From contig OZ020517.1 of assembly GCA_963971425.1 (NCBI GenBank), positions 18,070,904-18,134,903 of the forward strand: DNA of 64,000 bases, given 5' to 3'. Origin of the DNA: Bryoerythrophyllum caledonicum (Eukaryota > Streptophyta > Bryopsida > Pottiales > Pottiaceae). Each line of letters begins with the position of its first letter. Position 1 is the first letter of the stretch. Position numbers and translations under genes: made by a program. The notes under the pieces were generated by a model. It was not told the DNA's origin. It made no database searches and worked only from the letters and a program-made list of their open reading frames with translations. Positions 48,975-61,690 of this stretch are shown piece by piece.

Positions 48975-51900
48975 CTAAGCCAAGTAGTTGTAGATCTGGG
49001 GATTGGCTTTGTCCCTTTCCAGGTACTCCCGGTCGATCAGGCTCTCGATCCTCTTCTTCAGGTCCGCTGGTTTGATGGGGAACTTTAGCTGCAAATTACA
49101 ACACATGCGTCAGAGCTTGTGAAACAACGTAATTTCTAGGCAAAAACCTCAATATTTCATGACCAGTGTACTCTAGATAGCGGTAGAAAAAGAAGGTGAG
49201 GAATCTTCACCTGCTGGAATAGTTCAGTTATCAAGAGTGTATGACTCAACACCTTGCGTGTTTTCATGATCCGTACGATAGCAGCATCAATCTACACCGA
49301 GAAGTGGAAATTATCACAACATCAGTAACATAACACAAAGGTTCAAACTGGAATCCTTGATTTCTCATGAACCAAAGATTACAGAAAGAACTAATGGTCA
49401 GCAAACAAGGCAATCAAAGCCAGTAATTTCCCGTACCTGATATTGACGGTCCTGAAACACGCGCTCTGTTGTACTCGTATTTTCCTCTACAGTCTCCTTC
49501 AGCTGTATTGCGTTGACCTGAAATCGCGCAAGACAAACTATCAGTATGAAATTCACCAGCCCCTTCCACATATACCCGATGTACGGGTATTATACGATAG
49601 CTAAAGGCAAAGCACAAACAGCAGGAGCACGAAAGTACCTTAATTCGGAAGAGGGGCGCAACGAAGTCTTCGTTAAAGACAAATGTGTCTTCATCTTCCA
49701 CTTCTCTTCCCTTGGGATGCTGCGCTCACAAGAAACAGAGTCCAATATCACTATTTCAGGACTGGATAGAGCCAATTACACAACAACTACAGCAATTACA
49801 GAACTTCTGCCACATGAGTCAACAATAATACCTCATTTATACAATGCAGCTATGCATATCTAATAACTGCAGCTGCCATTCAAGTGAACAACACTCGTGG
49901 TTTACACTGTACCTTATTTAAAACACGGACTTTACCACAGGCCAAAGACTGGAGAGTTCGTCTCAGTTCTTTGTCCTCGATGGCAGAGGTATCCTTGATT
50001 TCTTGAAACGTTAGAGATTGAGCATCGTTGAAAAGCATCAACACAACAGTCTGCAGAAACCAGAACGAATGATATGATATCATATAATGCATCTAAAACA
50101 AATAATATTTGACAAGCATCACAGAGTGAAGCAAGACAGTAACCAGCGCATCTTGTAGGACAAAATTTAACATTGAGCTAAGATCGACATTTACCTGGAA
50201 AAGCGAGACAGAAAGCTCCTTCTTTCCTTTCAGGAAGTTGGACTTTAATACACAGTGGCCCAAAGAGTTTTGCCACATTAGACGTCGTCCACTGTGCTTA
50301 CTCAAGTAAAACTCCTTAAATATGTCCTGGTACACATTCAGCTCATGTGGAAGCCTAACCTCCATGGGTGGATATGTAGGCCAATAACTGCGCCACAAGA
50401 ACTCGAGCATTAAATGCAGACTCACAGCACATGTTTACAAATGTGGATTTGCTAAAGAACCATCCATAAGTAAAAAACAAACGACTTGCAGATAGACATA
50501 ACAAAAACTTCGTGGAATATTAAGAAATAATACCCTGTGGTAAGAACATGAACGTTCATCTCAATCCCTGAGGGGAGCTTCAGTCGTGCCTGAGCAGACT
50601 GCCTAAACGACTCGTTAATTTCTCGTGAAAGCTCAATGTCCTGCATAAGAGGGCAACAGAGTCAGTATCAGGTGGCCAGCTATCAGTTTCTTAAACCTTA
50701 CACCTGATTATATTCACAACTATGACACAATCAGAATTTCATCTTCTCAGGCTCAAGAAAGACAGATATAGTCGCAAAAATCTACAGGGAAAACAAAACA
50801 AAACACGTGAATAGATTCGACGACAACAAAGTGGAGCAAATCGCGAGTCACAACTCGCTGGGAAAACATTGAAATTTACCTTAAACATTCCTTCTAGCTT
50901 ATTTGTGAATTGGCTGCCGCATTCTGTTTTGAGCTGAAAGGAAAATACAACATTGAAATTAATAAACATCAACAAAGCGAAGCTGTTTAAGTGAAAATAA
51001 GAAAATGTTGCAGTCTTATTTTCAACTGAGGGAAGAAAATGATAACCAACATGATCACACTATTCCTCATACATTGCCACAAGCAAACAGCTTCATAATG
51101 TCCTAGATTGTCAAGAACTCTAATAGTTGATAAATGCACGGTACCTTTGATATCATGGATTTCTCTGCATCGATGGAGGCACTCTTTCCAAGAAGCAAAC
51201 GTTTTGCCAAATCTTTCTTGTAGAAGGCTTCAAATACATCTTTACCCTGGAATAAACCATAAAAATCGCAACATGAAAACCCAAGTCCAGTCTGAAGTGG
51301 ACATATCATACATCGTCCACCAAATCAGAGGGAATTTAATCCAATGAGAAAACATACGCAGAGTATAGCATATGTGGAAAGCCAGTATCAGGCCCCTTGA
51401 AATAAAGGAGACTGTAGAAAAAGAAAAAAAGAAAGTATCGCAGTACAGTAAGAAGCTCAAAGAATACCTGGATGTATCTAAACAGCACCAGCACTTTATC
51501 AAGAATGCCTTCTAACTCCTCTTCTGAAGTTCCTTTGTTGCCAGCACGAAGCTTTCCATCAATGAACTTCGCAATAAGCTCGGCAGGTCGGTTCTGAGCA
51601 CCATACACCACACATCAGATTAACTCGTATTAGTAACTCCTAAGCATTCTTATTAGTAATGTGCATATTCATATATCGCCCTAGACTGTGATTACTCATA
51701 CGTTACATACATTGCTGAACAAAACTGCTCTGCGGAAAATAATATACATGTCTTCAGAAACGAGATGACAATAACAAAAAATCTACCTAGGCATTTCCAA
51801 CTCTAAGTCACAACTGCAAATTATGTCTACCTGGCGCAAATTGATCAGGTGTTCAAATGCATCCTTCAGGGTATTCGAGAAAGTTTCATTTCTAAAGAAG

Positions 51901-54590
51901 CTCTCCTCCCAAATGGCATCAAGGCGGGCCTTCAAATCCAAGAGCCAAGATACCATGTCCTTGTCCTTTTCCTCATCCATCACAGTGCTATTTCCCGTTG
52001 CCTTGATGTACGTACTCAAAGCCAATTTCAAGGATTCCAGAGCATTTACTCGTGCAAAGAGGACATACATCCGTTGAAGATCTGCCACACGATTTGCATC
52101 CATAAGCATGCCGAATCCCTGTAACCACCAGCACACCAAACAGAGTTGAATTCTTTCCACAGAAGAACTCACAAAGTTACAACAGCAAATAGAACATGAT
52201 CGAGAATATGTCCAATCCAAAGTTACAGGATTCTGCAGCATGAACAATGCCCAAAGTAATCATCGAAAGCTTGTCCATTCTTGACCCGTAGAAAACTAGT
52301 GTAAAAGGCGAAATAAAACCTAGTCCTTGTATCCCGATTTCACCCTCGAATTCCTAGAACAGAGTGCTTAAACCGCTTCCTACAACCCCTCAATCAGGAT
52401 ACTTGGTTTCATAAAACGTTACCTTTTCCAGAATTGCAGCAGTATGACGGCTGAGTAGTTGTTTCTCAGCAGTAGCCACCAATGGTTTCCGTGTGCTCCC
52501 ATCCAGATAGAGCAAGCATCTCTCATTCTCCTCATGAAGCCGAACCTTAGCAATGAAAGAAGAAAGTTCAACAGTTCTGATAACAAATCTTTAAAAACTG
52601 GCAGGCTATTAAAATCAATCCAAAAATCCGTTTCACTGCATAATTCAGCGTGATCGACAACTCAAAATGACGAAAAGCTCACCTCAACATGCTTCAGGTA
52701 ATCGGGCACATCTGTTTGCTGCATAAAGCGAGTCCCCTCGGCTGCATAGAAATCCGCAGTGCAATCTAGGAACTGTCTCTCAAAACTCTCAGAGTATATA
52801 CCAAGAGCACTAAACATGCGCAGTAAATGTTTCAATAAACTCCGATCCACAGTCTCTCCCATCCTGCATGCAAGCGTATGCCAATCAATAGAATTACGCT
52901 CCAGATATTTGCAAACAAGAAAATCACGTCACCGTGTACACACAGCAAGAAGCAAAAGACTCTCTAGAAACTTTCACAACCTGCTTCTATACCGCGACAA
53001 TCTAACTACTTGCTATGCCTGATTCGAACACTAAATACAACATTAATCACATCCAGGTCTACCACAAAATCTCACCTCTCCTTTTCGATAAGCCTGAGAA
53101 GACCAGAAACAGTCTTAGACTCAACTTCCGGGCAAGCTGAAAGGTGTTTGCGGAAGAGTTGCAAACCCATATCCCATAAAGATCGTACACCTGAGTTCTG
53201 TATAACATAGGTTCGATCCAGATATAGAGCAATACTGCGGATGACAAGCATTTGATCGCAATGGTCTTGCCAGCAGCTTTCAACATGGGATAGGAACACC
53301 ACAGCATCAGGACTCCGCCCTACAAGATCTTTCAGCTTGACTGAGATGTGACTTTCACACTCCTGCTGCAATCTCCTATACAAATTCCCTGCCATCTTGT
53401 GTAGGCAGAGATCCTCCACAGCCTGTCAAGGAACCGCATTTGCTAAAGTCCATTTCAAATTTCGAAGATAGTTAATGCAAGGACAGGGCTATCAGACATA
53501 ACACCACTCAATCTATATGTGGGATACTTAGAAAATAAGATGACATATCTTTCAGCAATGCAACTCTCTCACAAATGAAACCCTCTCATTGACATGCCCT
53601 TACATGTTATTAAACACGCCAACAACTCCTTCCGCCAACGATGTTTCAGACCAGTGCACTCACCAGTAACAATATAACAATCACACTCTGCATAAACCAA
53701 AGAAACCACATACCCGATACAACTCCTCCAAACTGCAATTCACAGGCTGCTTCAGGTGAATTGCAGATACAGCTTCCTTGATCTTGGCCCATGTCACCTC
53801 CTCAAAATTAGTAGGCAGCTTTGGTTTATCTGCACACACATCAGAAAATTCATTCAACTCTTTCTTCACAACTTTCACACATGCACACTCCGCTGTCGTG
53901 AATTGGATGTAAGATACAACCTTAGACAAAAACACGTACGACCAAATGTAGACAGAAGACGGATTCGACCTCCGCCTTCTGTGACAAAGTGAAATCCAAT
54001 CAACAGAGCAGCTGCATACGCTAACCTAATGAACGAACGAATCACCTTCCACAAAAACAGATGCTCCCTAACCCTAATTCATGATCCATTCCGAAACACC
54101 TCACGAGACCATCCAGCAGCTGCCATTTCTAAGCTACAAGCACTCAAAACACCCTAGAACACATCATATCTAAACAGAGCTCCTGAAAAGGAATCCAAAC
54201 CAAAACCACCGCTCCGAGTAGAAGAACCAAATAGAAACCCTAGGGATTGTTTGCGCCGGAGCTAAGTTGAAATTCGAAGTGAATTGTACCTTTGAAGGGC
54301 TTGATGACGAGCTTCTTGACAGGCTGCGGCGGCGTGGCCTTCTTGCGCGACAAGTTGGCGGTCACGGCGGGCCCCGAGGAGGCCATGTCCTCCATGGCGT
54401 CCATGAACATGACATCCCCGGCGTCCACCATGCCATACGTGCTCTGATTGTTCTTCGGCTTCTTCGTCGCAGAGATCATGTTCGGCGACAAACCTCCACC
54501 TCCTCCTCCGCTGGCGCTCCCTCCTCCTCCTCCTGTGCTCAACCTCCGTTTCTGCGACATCAATCCACCCGCTCCCTCGCTGTGCAGCAA
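48975..54590 (-). CDS. CUL4: Cullin-4, scaffold of CRL4 ubiquitin ligases
   Basis: CUL4 bridges the DDB1-DCAF substrate receptors and the RBX1-E2 module, acting in light signalling, DNA repair and chromatin control. Exons are 54590-54290, 53829-53714, 53422-53076, 52863-52683, 52545-52423, 52118-51831, 51593-51468, 51246-51145, 50933-50880, 50640-50534, 50387-50195, 50050-49913, 49719-49639, 49517-49437, 49291-49211 and 49088-48975, giving 810 residues (Arabidopsis 792). The N-tail is Gly/Ser-rich, then [19 protein letters not shown]. The cullin repeats follow, then the cullin-homology domain ([45 protein letters not shown]). The neddylation block [13 protein letters not shown] has Lys756 as the expected NEDD8 site. 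The C-terminus is [10 protein letters not shown] second in-frame Met at 54560 is also a plausible start. Confidence 0.96.
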
Positions 54591-55171
54591 CCCTAACCCC
54601 TCCTCCCTCGCATCTCTCGATTCCTTCCTCGCCTACTCATCCCCAGACCTCCAAACCTCGAAAACCTACAGAATTTCAATCAAAAGTGTGCTTCAGACAA
54701 GTGATCTGGATTCTTGTGTTTTGTTTGTGGATTCCACTCTCGGTGACCGGTGCCGTGGTTGTTGAGTTACTAGTAAGTTTGCGTCTTCGTTCGGCTTCTG
54801 TTTGCGGCCTAAACGCGTCGGAGGGCTTACTAGTAAGTTTGCGGGCCCGAGACCGGCGTTACAAGTCAGTTTGTGGACCTAAAGCCGTCGGTATTTACGA
54901 ATTCGGTAGATTTTGCATAGGATGTAGATTTTATGTGGCTCCTCTGGGTCTGCGTAGGGGGGCCGTATCCGTAATCTAGGAGTGTTGTAGATGTAACGGG
55001 GGTGTTTTTGGGAAAGAGCAGTTCAGTGTGAAACCATTGAACCGCTTTCGTGTTTTTACAACTGGTCATAATCCACTGATTTTGGAATTTAGTGTTTGCA
55101 ACACTATTTACAAATTCTTATACTACGGTCCACAGCGGTCATTATCGGAACCTACGTGCTGAAGTATTCAA
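54591..55171. other. CUL4 upstream region
   Basis: Presumed promoter and leader. The phrase 'ttactagtaagtttgcg' occurs twice (about 54769 and 54827). No other feature is supported. Confidence 0.4.
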
Positions 55172-56124
55172 CCCCTAAGGGACCAAGTGTCAAAAATGGG
55201 CTTTTTGAAAGTTCGGTCAAGTTCCTATGGTGTCAATTTCCAACATTCTTCTTTGAAATTTTTACTATAGAAAGACATTACCAAGACCTTAGTGGGAAAA
55301 CAATTTTTTCCTAAATTGGACATTTGATGAAAAAGTTATAGGGTTTTTGATTTTAAATGGGGAGGGTGGGCACCTCGGGCACCTCGGGCACCTCCAAAAA
55401 CTTTTGATAGGACACTCTATTGAATGTGAGATTTTCAATACTCGCAAGTAATATTATTTCCCTTCATATTGTCAAAAAAAAGTTCTTGTCTTTAGTGAAA
55501 AATAGCATACCAACCCAAGTCAAACATTTTCACACATTGTCACTCATTGTCGGGCAAGGTACCAAAAAAACTTCTTCTTTTCCACATAAAACCTAGGTAT
55601 CTTTATATTTTTCACTTTTTATTTTTCCACAACAATATGTAATGTAAACCTTCTTATTAACCATTCGGATTATCAATCGAAAACATAGTAAGTTAAAAAA
55701 AAATTAAAGTGTGAATTAACAAATTTCGAGCCTCCACTCCTTGCACACTTGTTTTGAATATGCTACACCCCGTCTCTACCTCTAAAAATTGGTGTGTAAG
55801 GAGCTAACATCATGCTTAACAAGATGGTAATGGATTTAGACCTTGTGTAGTGAATTTTTTTGATACCAAGTGAAGTCAAAGTTTGCTGATCCACTAAACG
55901 CAGGGAAGAAAATGAACCATTTCCTTGACTTCAAACACTATAATCTTTCAATACGTGCGGTCAAAGTTTATGAAATTTTGTACATGTATTACTTAATAAG
56001 CCTTTATTGAGATCCTACGGTCAGAACTAAAAATCGAATTTTGTGTTTCCTTCTTTATTCATTGCACTAGAATCCAACAATTTTGAAGTGTTTTTGGTGT
56101 AAAATTGTCAGGGTATCTTAGGGG
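55172..56124. mobile_element. TTAA-type TIR element, 953 bp
   Basis: The ends are CCCCTAAGGGACC and GGTATCTTAGGGG. TTAA follows the right end (56125-56128) and the left target has decayed to TCAA. It is similar along its length to 47218-48134 (for example 'gcagggaagaaaatgaacca' in both). It encodes nothing recognisable. Confidence 0.8.
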
Positions 56125-56134
56125 TTAATTCTCC

Positions 56135-56310
56135 ATATCGCAGTGGTTTGGACACAATGGGTATCAACTAGGTCATATATGGGTTTTGCTTTGGCATTAT
56201 ATGAGTATCACCTAGACAAATCTCTTGAATTTTCCTAAAAATTTGGACATCCTCCATTATTTATTATTTATTTACAAAATTGACCATTGTGTAGGGTATA
56301 TGTCAACAAC
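56135..56310 (+). repeat. Dispersed GGTATCACC-type repeat, copy 4
   Basis: It directly follows the TTAA element and shares 'atcacctagacaaat', 'ttttcctaaaaatttggaca' and the 'gaccattgtgtagggta' tail with the copies at 29855 and 61490. Confidence 0.6.
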
Positions 56311-56599
56311 ACTAAATGTCAACATAAACACTAAATGCTAATACTCTAACTTTGGATATTTTTCTATCTTCATATGCAATGTTAGTGAGGATTAATTTGT
56401 AGAAGATTGAAACATGGCAAGATGTGACATAGATGCAAGGTTTAGGATTTAGGGTGGTGTATGTGCTTTAATTGTATGAGGTTCTCACCTAAACCCTAAA
56501 TTTGACTAAACCCGAGTTGGTGCAGAGCGGAGTTACCTAGCGGTTTGTGTCAAGGCTTACAACTTGAGGCTGCTTTCATCACATCCCCATCTTAAGATT

Positions 56600-59500
56600 T
56601 TTAGGAGTAGGTTTTATATCAACAATAATAAACTTTTGCCTTGCATTGCGGATGTGTGCACATGTCCCTAGCTAGGCTGCAACCATCCCGCATGGTAGTC
56701 GCAGCTGCTACAAGTTTAATCTTGTTTGTGTTGTTTGGTCCTAACCGGATAAAGGGTCTCTTTATCCGCTAGGACAACACTTGAAGATGTACTACGTATA
56801 CTTGTTTTAGTATATGTTTTTTATTTATTTGATGTTGGTTAGGATTCTCGATCTATAGTTGTTATTGATCTTTCTTTATATGATAGCTGTCACACGACAT
56901 GGTGTCGAGGGCCTCTTTGTATAGTAGTGTTTTAGCATGGATTAGTTCGTTGCTAATCTACGAGTTTAGGGACGTACAGTGGTGCACCGCATGATTTCCA
57001 TCCACTTAAGATTGTGTGTGTGTGCGTATAGCACTGCACACGTCCTTGACTTGACGTATTTGTGAAGTCAAGCTTTGTAAGTGAAAGTGGAAAGTAGTTA
57101 TTGAGAGTTGCTTGTAAGTGGCGGTTAAAGCCATTAGTAAATTCTCATTGCTTTTCGTTTCACTTCACACTTGTTGATTCACACATTGTGGTGTGCGTGA
57201 CATTTGACTACTCTTGTGATACACAACACTTTTACTTTACAAAGATCCAATTTTTACACTAATTCTTGCCATTTTTGCATTGAGAGAGTTTGTAAAAGGA
57301 AAGGAAAAGATGGATTAGTAAATGGGTTGCAAAATTTAAGCATTGATTATTAATATTAATTAGGGTTTGAGTGTGTGAGATTGCGTGCTTTGTTGGCACT
57401 TGAGTGCATTCTCAGCTCTAGAAGTGCTGGTGTTCGTAGTGAGAGGTGTATGTGCTTGCAGAAAACGCTTTGGAACGCCAAGGATCTTCGGGAACAGGGG
57501 GTCCAAATAATACGTCGGGAATGCCGAGCGGTTTAGAATTATGGAGAAACAGGAGAAACTAAAGAATTTGGTCAGTTGCGACTCTGAGAATCGGCACAGG
57601 CTAGAACAACCGGGAGATTTGGTCGGGGTCATCGGGGAGCACGTGGGCATAAAAGGGCGCTCGGTTTTGACGTCCGCCTTCAAAGGGGGCTCTATGAAAT
57701 TGAAGGGATAGCTCAAGACAGCTTGCAGGCTTAAGCTCGGGACCCGCACGAGACAAGGTTGGTTGTTTACCATAGTAAAAAAGAAGAGCACGGTCAAAGG
57801 TTCCTACAAATAGGACCTTAAGGCAATATACTCTTATTGCGTACGTACAATTGTGTGTCGCACAGTCTTTAAAACTTTAGTTTTGACTTCAAATTTCAAA
57901 TCATCTTATGAGTGGAAACCTTGATAACCCACCTTTTGGAATTTTGATAATTTTGCAATTCCGACTGCAGATTTGATTTTGAGGAGCAAATATAAGACTG
58001 GTGGTGATAAAAATTTATAGTTTCTACAACTTTGAAAAATCACATTATTATGTGGCTTTTAAAAAAAAGATTAGTTTCTAAACCTTTGTAGGTAGTGTGC
58101 AAGGGCATTTTGACTTGGATGTCAGTGAGTTTTGGAGCTCTAATCGGGAAACTTGCCAACTAATTCAATTTTAGTGTTGGATTGGCTTGTTGACCCATTA
58201 TATCACCCATTGTGGCAATTGCATTGGAGAAATTTGTGTTTTTTAACACCGCGGTCAATTGTCCCACTTCTTTTTTAGTTCAAACAGTGGAGGAAATACA
58301 CATAATGTTTCCCTTTGCTTGTAGGTGTTGCAATTTTTGGCCACCCACTGCAAGCGTGTACCACATGCTTTGACCCTATCTATTTTTTCTTTTATGTTCG
58401 AGGAGGGGATCCAGTTTTGATTTTGGATTTTTATAAGGTATCTTTCCCGTATTGCGGGCTTATGTTGCCGGAGTTTTTTGGTAAGCCACATGTATTGTTG
58501 TACTAGATTGTGATAGGGTATCAAAGGAGTAAAGTCAAGTTGATCACCGACAAGATCTTTTTATGTGGGGGTTGTGGTTGGACCTGTGCTAGCCGGAGGT
58601 AATGACCGGTACACCACATAGTTTGGTGATTTTGTAGGTGCATGTTGCACATTTGTACCCTTACCCTTTAGATAATATCCGTAGATTGTATCTCAAAGCG
58701 GTTGTATTTATGGACAATACCAGAAGTTGGTACTACCGCTCTCCCTCACTAGACTACCCAAAGAGTGTTTTTACCACAAACTTTGGGCCAGGGTCAGATA
58801 TCGACGAGGCTTTTGAGCATATATCGATTTTGGATACTGACCATAGGCTTTGGCTTTGGAGAGTGGATAAGATTGACGACATGAAGGACAATTATCGTCA
58901 TATCGTGCGAGACAAGATTTTGGGATGCGCAGCGGACATCTCTTTGCCCGATTCGTGGCTCCAATTCCAAACTTGGATGAAGGAGAAGTGCTAGCGGACG
59001 CCGTCATTTAACGATTGGTAAACATTTGAGTTATTGCCCGAGCATTTAGAGTTATTGCCCGAGCATTTAGAGTTGGAGGCCCTTCAGACAAATGGGAGGT
59101 GGACCACGCAACACAAGGCAAAGTTCATCTGCTTGAGAAGTACTGGCACTAGCGTGTGGAGTTGGTGAGTGCGCTTAAGGAGAGTGCGGTTGCCCAATTC
59201 TCGACTTCCACCGAGGAGCCCAAGGTAGATAAAGATTTCGTCAATGACATACGGCAAGTGGCACACACACGATCTCTGGTGAGGAGTCAGGGCTCATCTT
59301 CAACCCTAGATCGCAACTTGTATGGCGGTTTAGTGGAGGTTGTGGCAGCAGTTGTCACTAGTGTTTGTACTATCGCACAAGTGGTGGCATCTTCTTCCAC
59401 TATTCGGGTAGTAGCGGTCGTCGACGCTACGCGAATTTGCTGGACCACATTGGTTAGTTGCTACCTCTTTGTTTCAACATTACGGATGTTGCTACTTCTA

Positions 59501-59955
59501 TGGCCGCTTCGACTCTAATCCCGGTCCCACCGATTTCTTCAAATCATTGAGATGTTGTACACATCTTAACGTATAAGGTGTTGCAATTGCTAGTGTTTGC
59601 CGATGTGGACTTTTTGACACTAGATTTTTAACCATTTGGTATGTTCTACTTGGCGGGTAGTATGTAGGAGGCAAATGTGCCCATGCCAGTACTGGGGGTA
59701 TTGCATGCATTGACGACTCCACCTACCAATGAAGACTTGGTGGCAATGCAGGCCAAGTTGGCGGCGAAGGCTATTTCCGCGTTTGAAACAAATGCTACTT
59801 CCACACCAATAGCAGTCTTCCCTGGATTAGTCATTGATCTCTATGGAGTTACCGTACGCTGTCGTGGAGAGAGAATTTGCCTTGGGAAAACGTTGGGTTC
59901 TTGGCTGCTACCAGTTTCAGTCAAAAGAAAAGGAAGATGCCACAAATATGAATTC
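56600..59955 (+). mobile_element. Ty3/gypsy-like retroelement, leader and gag-like part, old
   Basis: The stretch has no introns and contains several protein-like segments on the plus strand. One at 58638-58994 resembles capsid-type sequence in its Trp/Leu/Arg spacing, although this is a weak resemblance. The stronger link is positional, because a clear pol-type region of the same strand follows at 61.7 kb. The element is decayed with multiple breaks and looks ancient. Confidence 0.4.
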
Positions 59956-59959
59956 CATT

Positions 59960-61080
59960 AATCTACAATGATGACCAAAGTCTTGATCTACATAGAAAGT
60001 CAAGTTTTTGGTTCATCTTGACAAACCCTTGCAAGTAGTCAAACATGAAGTTGTATAAACATGGGCAGCTGTACCCCTTCCCACTAAATCGGGCTCTTTT
60101 ACTTCTAAACTAACTATATAAACACATGCAATAGCTTTTTGAAAAGCTAATACGGTAACGTTTCTATATCCAAAGTTTCAATACAAAAAGATCTTTACAA
60201 CTATTTCTATGAAGAATCAAAGTTACTGCTCTAAATTAATGAAGGCAGCCGACCCCTTCCCATTCAAACTAGCATAACTCTTGCACTATAGCTTGGAAAT
60301 AAACATGTAATAGCTTTTTGAAAAGCTAACAACAAGACAAACAAGTGACAAAAGGCTCAACTCTACTGGCTCTAATCATAATGAACTATGGTTACTCAAA
60401 GTCTCTGCTTTAAACTTGTGGAATGAAAACCGCTCCTCCGAGAACACCCCTTCAATAGATCAAGTGCCATGGCTCCATAACAACTCGGATTTGAGCTTGT
60501 GATAGCTCATTAGATAGCTAATACAACTACCACTATACATACAAAGATTCACTATCTCACTCTTTGTATACAAGTTTCTACATGGAATCAAAGTTACTGC
60601 TCTCGAAAATTCATGGCAGCAGTACCCTCTTTTATTCAAATCCACACCACAGCTTCTACATAACTCCGATTGGAGCGTGTAATAGCTTGTTAGAAAGCTA
60701 TTAACAAGTTCTACAACACTCTAAAAACTGACATCAAAACTCACAAAACTCTACCTGTTACACTCGAAAATCCGAGCGTCTTTTATACTAAATGGAGGAG
60801 GCTTTGGCCGAGGGAGGAGGGAAGAAAAGTCAATGGCCTCAATCAGCCCATGCTTCTCTAGCCTTCCTTTTTACTCATCCATGGACCCCAAAGTCTATTA
60901 ACCTCCAAATCTTATCCAAATCTTCCCACATAAGCCTAGCTTGACTTTTATTTCCTAACCTATAACTCTACTACAAGTTGGCACTATATTTCTCCCCTTA
61001 AACTAACCCCCAAACTAAACATTTCTTATTTCTACTACAAACTATAATACCATAACACTCTGTTTAAGTTTTTTGATCTC
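59960..61080 (-). mobile_element. LTR-like block inserted in the retroelement
   Basis: Read on the minus strand, it has a TATA-like AGTATAAAAGACGC (about 60778-60791) followed by repeated 'ttagctttc...aagctattac' modules, the same construction as the block at 1260-2525. It lies between the gag-like and pol-like parts of the plus-strand element and so looks like a later insertion. It is a solo or fragmentary LTR of an old element. Confidence 0.45.
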
Positions 61081-61124
61081 AGAAGAGTTAGAGAATAGCT
61101 TAAATATCATTAGAGCCCACGTAC

Positions 61125-61405
61125 TGCCATCGACCGCGGCTTAGTTCGGCTGGCTAAGCTTTTCGTTGCACCTCGCCGGTTCGGGTTCGATTCCTTGGCT
61201 TGTCAGAGCGGCTGGCGCTCGCGCGGTCAGGGGACTGCCGGAATCAGCAGCAAATCCAGCTGGTGGACGCTCCTAAGTCCTGAGCTAGTAACAAGATGCA
61301 GTAAAGATCCTCTAAGATAAGCTTCTGGCCTGGTAGGGTAATTGAGGAAAAAACCATTTATTCTCCACAATTACCTTAACCAGCTAAATTCCCCATTTTT
61401 CTTCT
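61125..61405 (+). repeat. tRNA-derived SINE
   Basis: An A-box-like GGCTTAGTTCGGCTGG (61138-61153) and a perfect B box GGTTCGATTCC (61184-61194) are spaced as in a tRNA promoter. No full cloverleaf forms, and a non-tRNA body of about 200 bp follows, ending in an A-rich stretch. This fits a Pol III SINE better than a tRNA gene. Confidence 0.7.
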
Positions 61406-61489
61406 CAATCTTATTTTTTTATATCATGAACTATATTGCATCACGACAACGCTACGATTAATTTCGACAAGCAAATGCCGAGCACTTTT

Positions 61490-61690
61490 TTTTTGGTCAC
61501 ATGTGGTTGGACACCATGGATATCACATAGGTATCGCATAGGTGTTGCACAAGTATCACCTAGATCTTGCACGGGTGTCACCTCGGTATTACATAGGTAT
61601 TGCGTAGCCAAATCTATTGAAATTTCCAAAATTTGGACAAGTCCGCATTTTGAATTAATTATGTAGGAAACTGACCATAGCGTAGGGTAT
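61490..61690 (+). repeat. Dispersed GGTATCACC-type repeat, copy 5
   Basis: This is the clearest copy. Seven or eight 15-bp words (ATCACATAGGTATCGCATAG, GTGTCACCTCGGTATTACAT) precede the family tail ending in 'gaccatagcgtagggta'. Confidence 0.7.

Noticed and set aside
61131-61200. Functional tRNA gene
   Set aside because: A- and B-box-like sequences are present, but the acceptor and anticodon stems do not pair. A SINE head explains it better.
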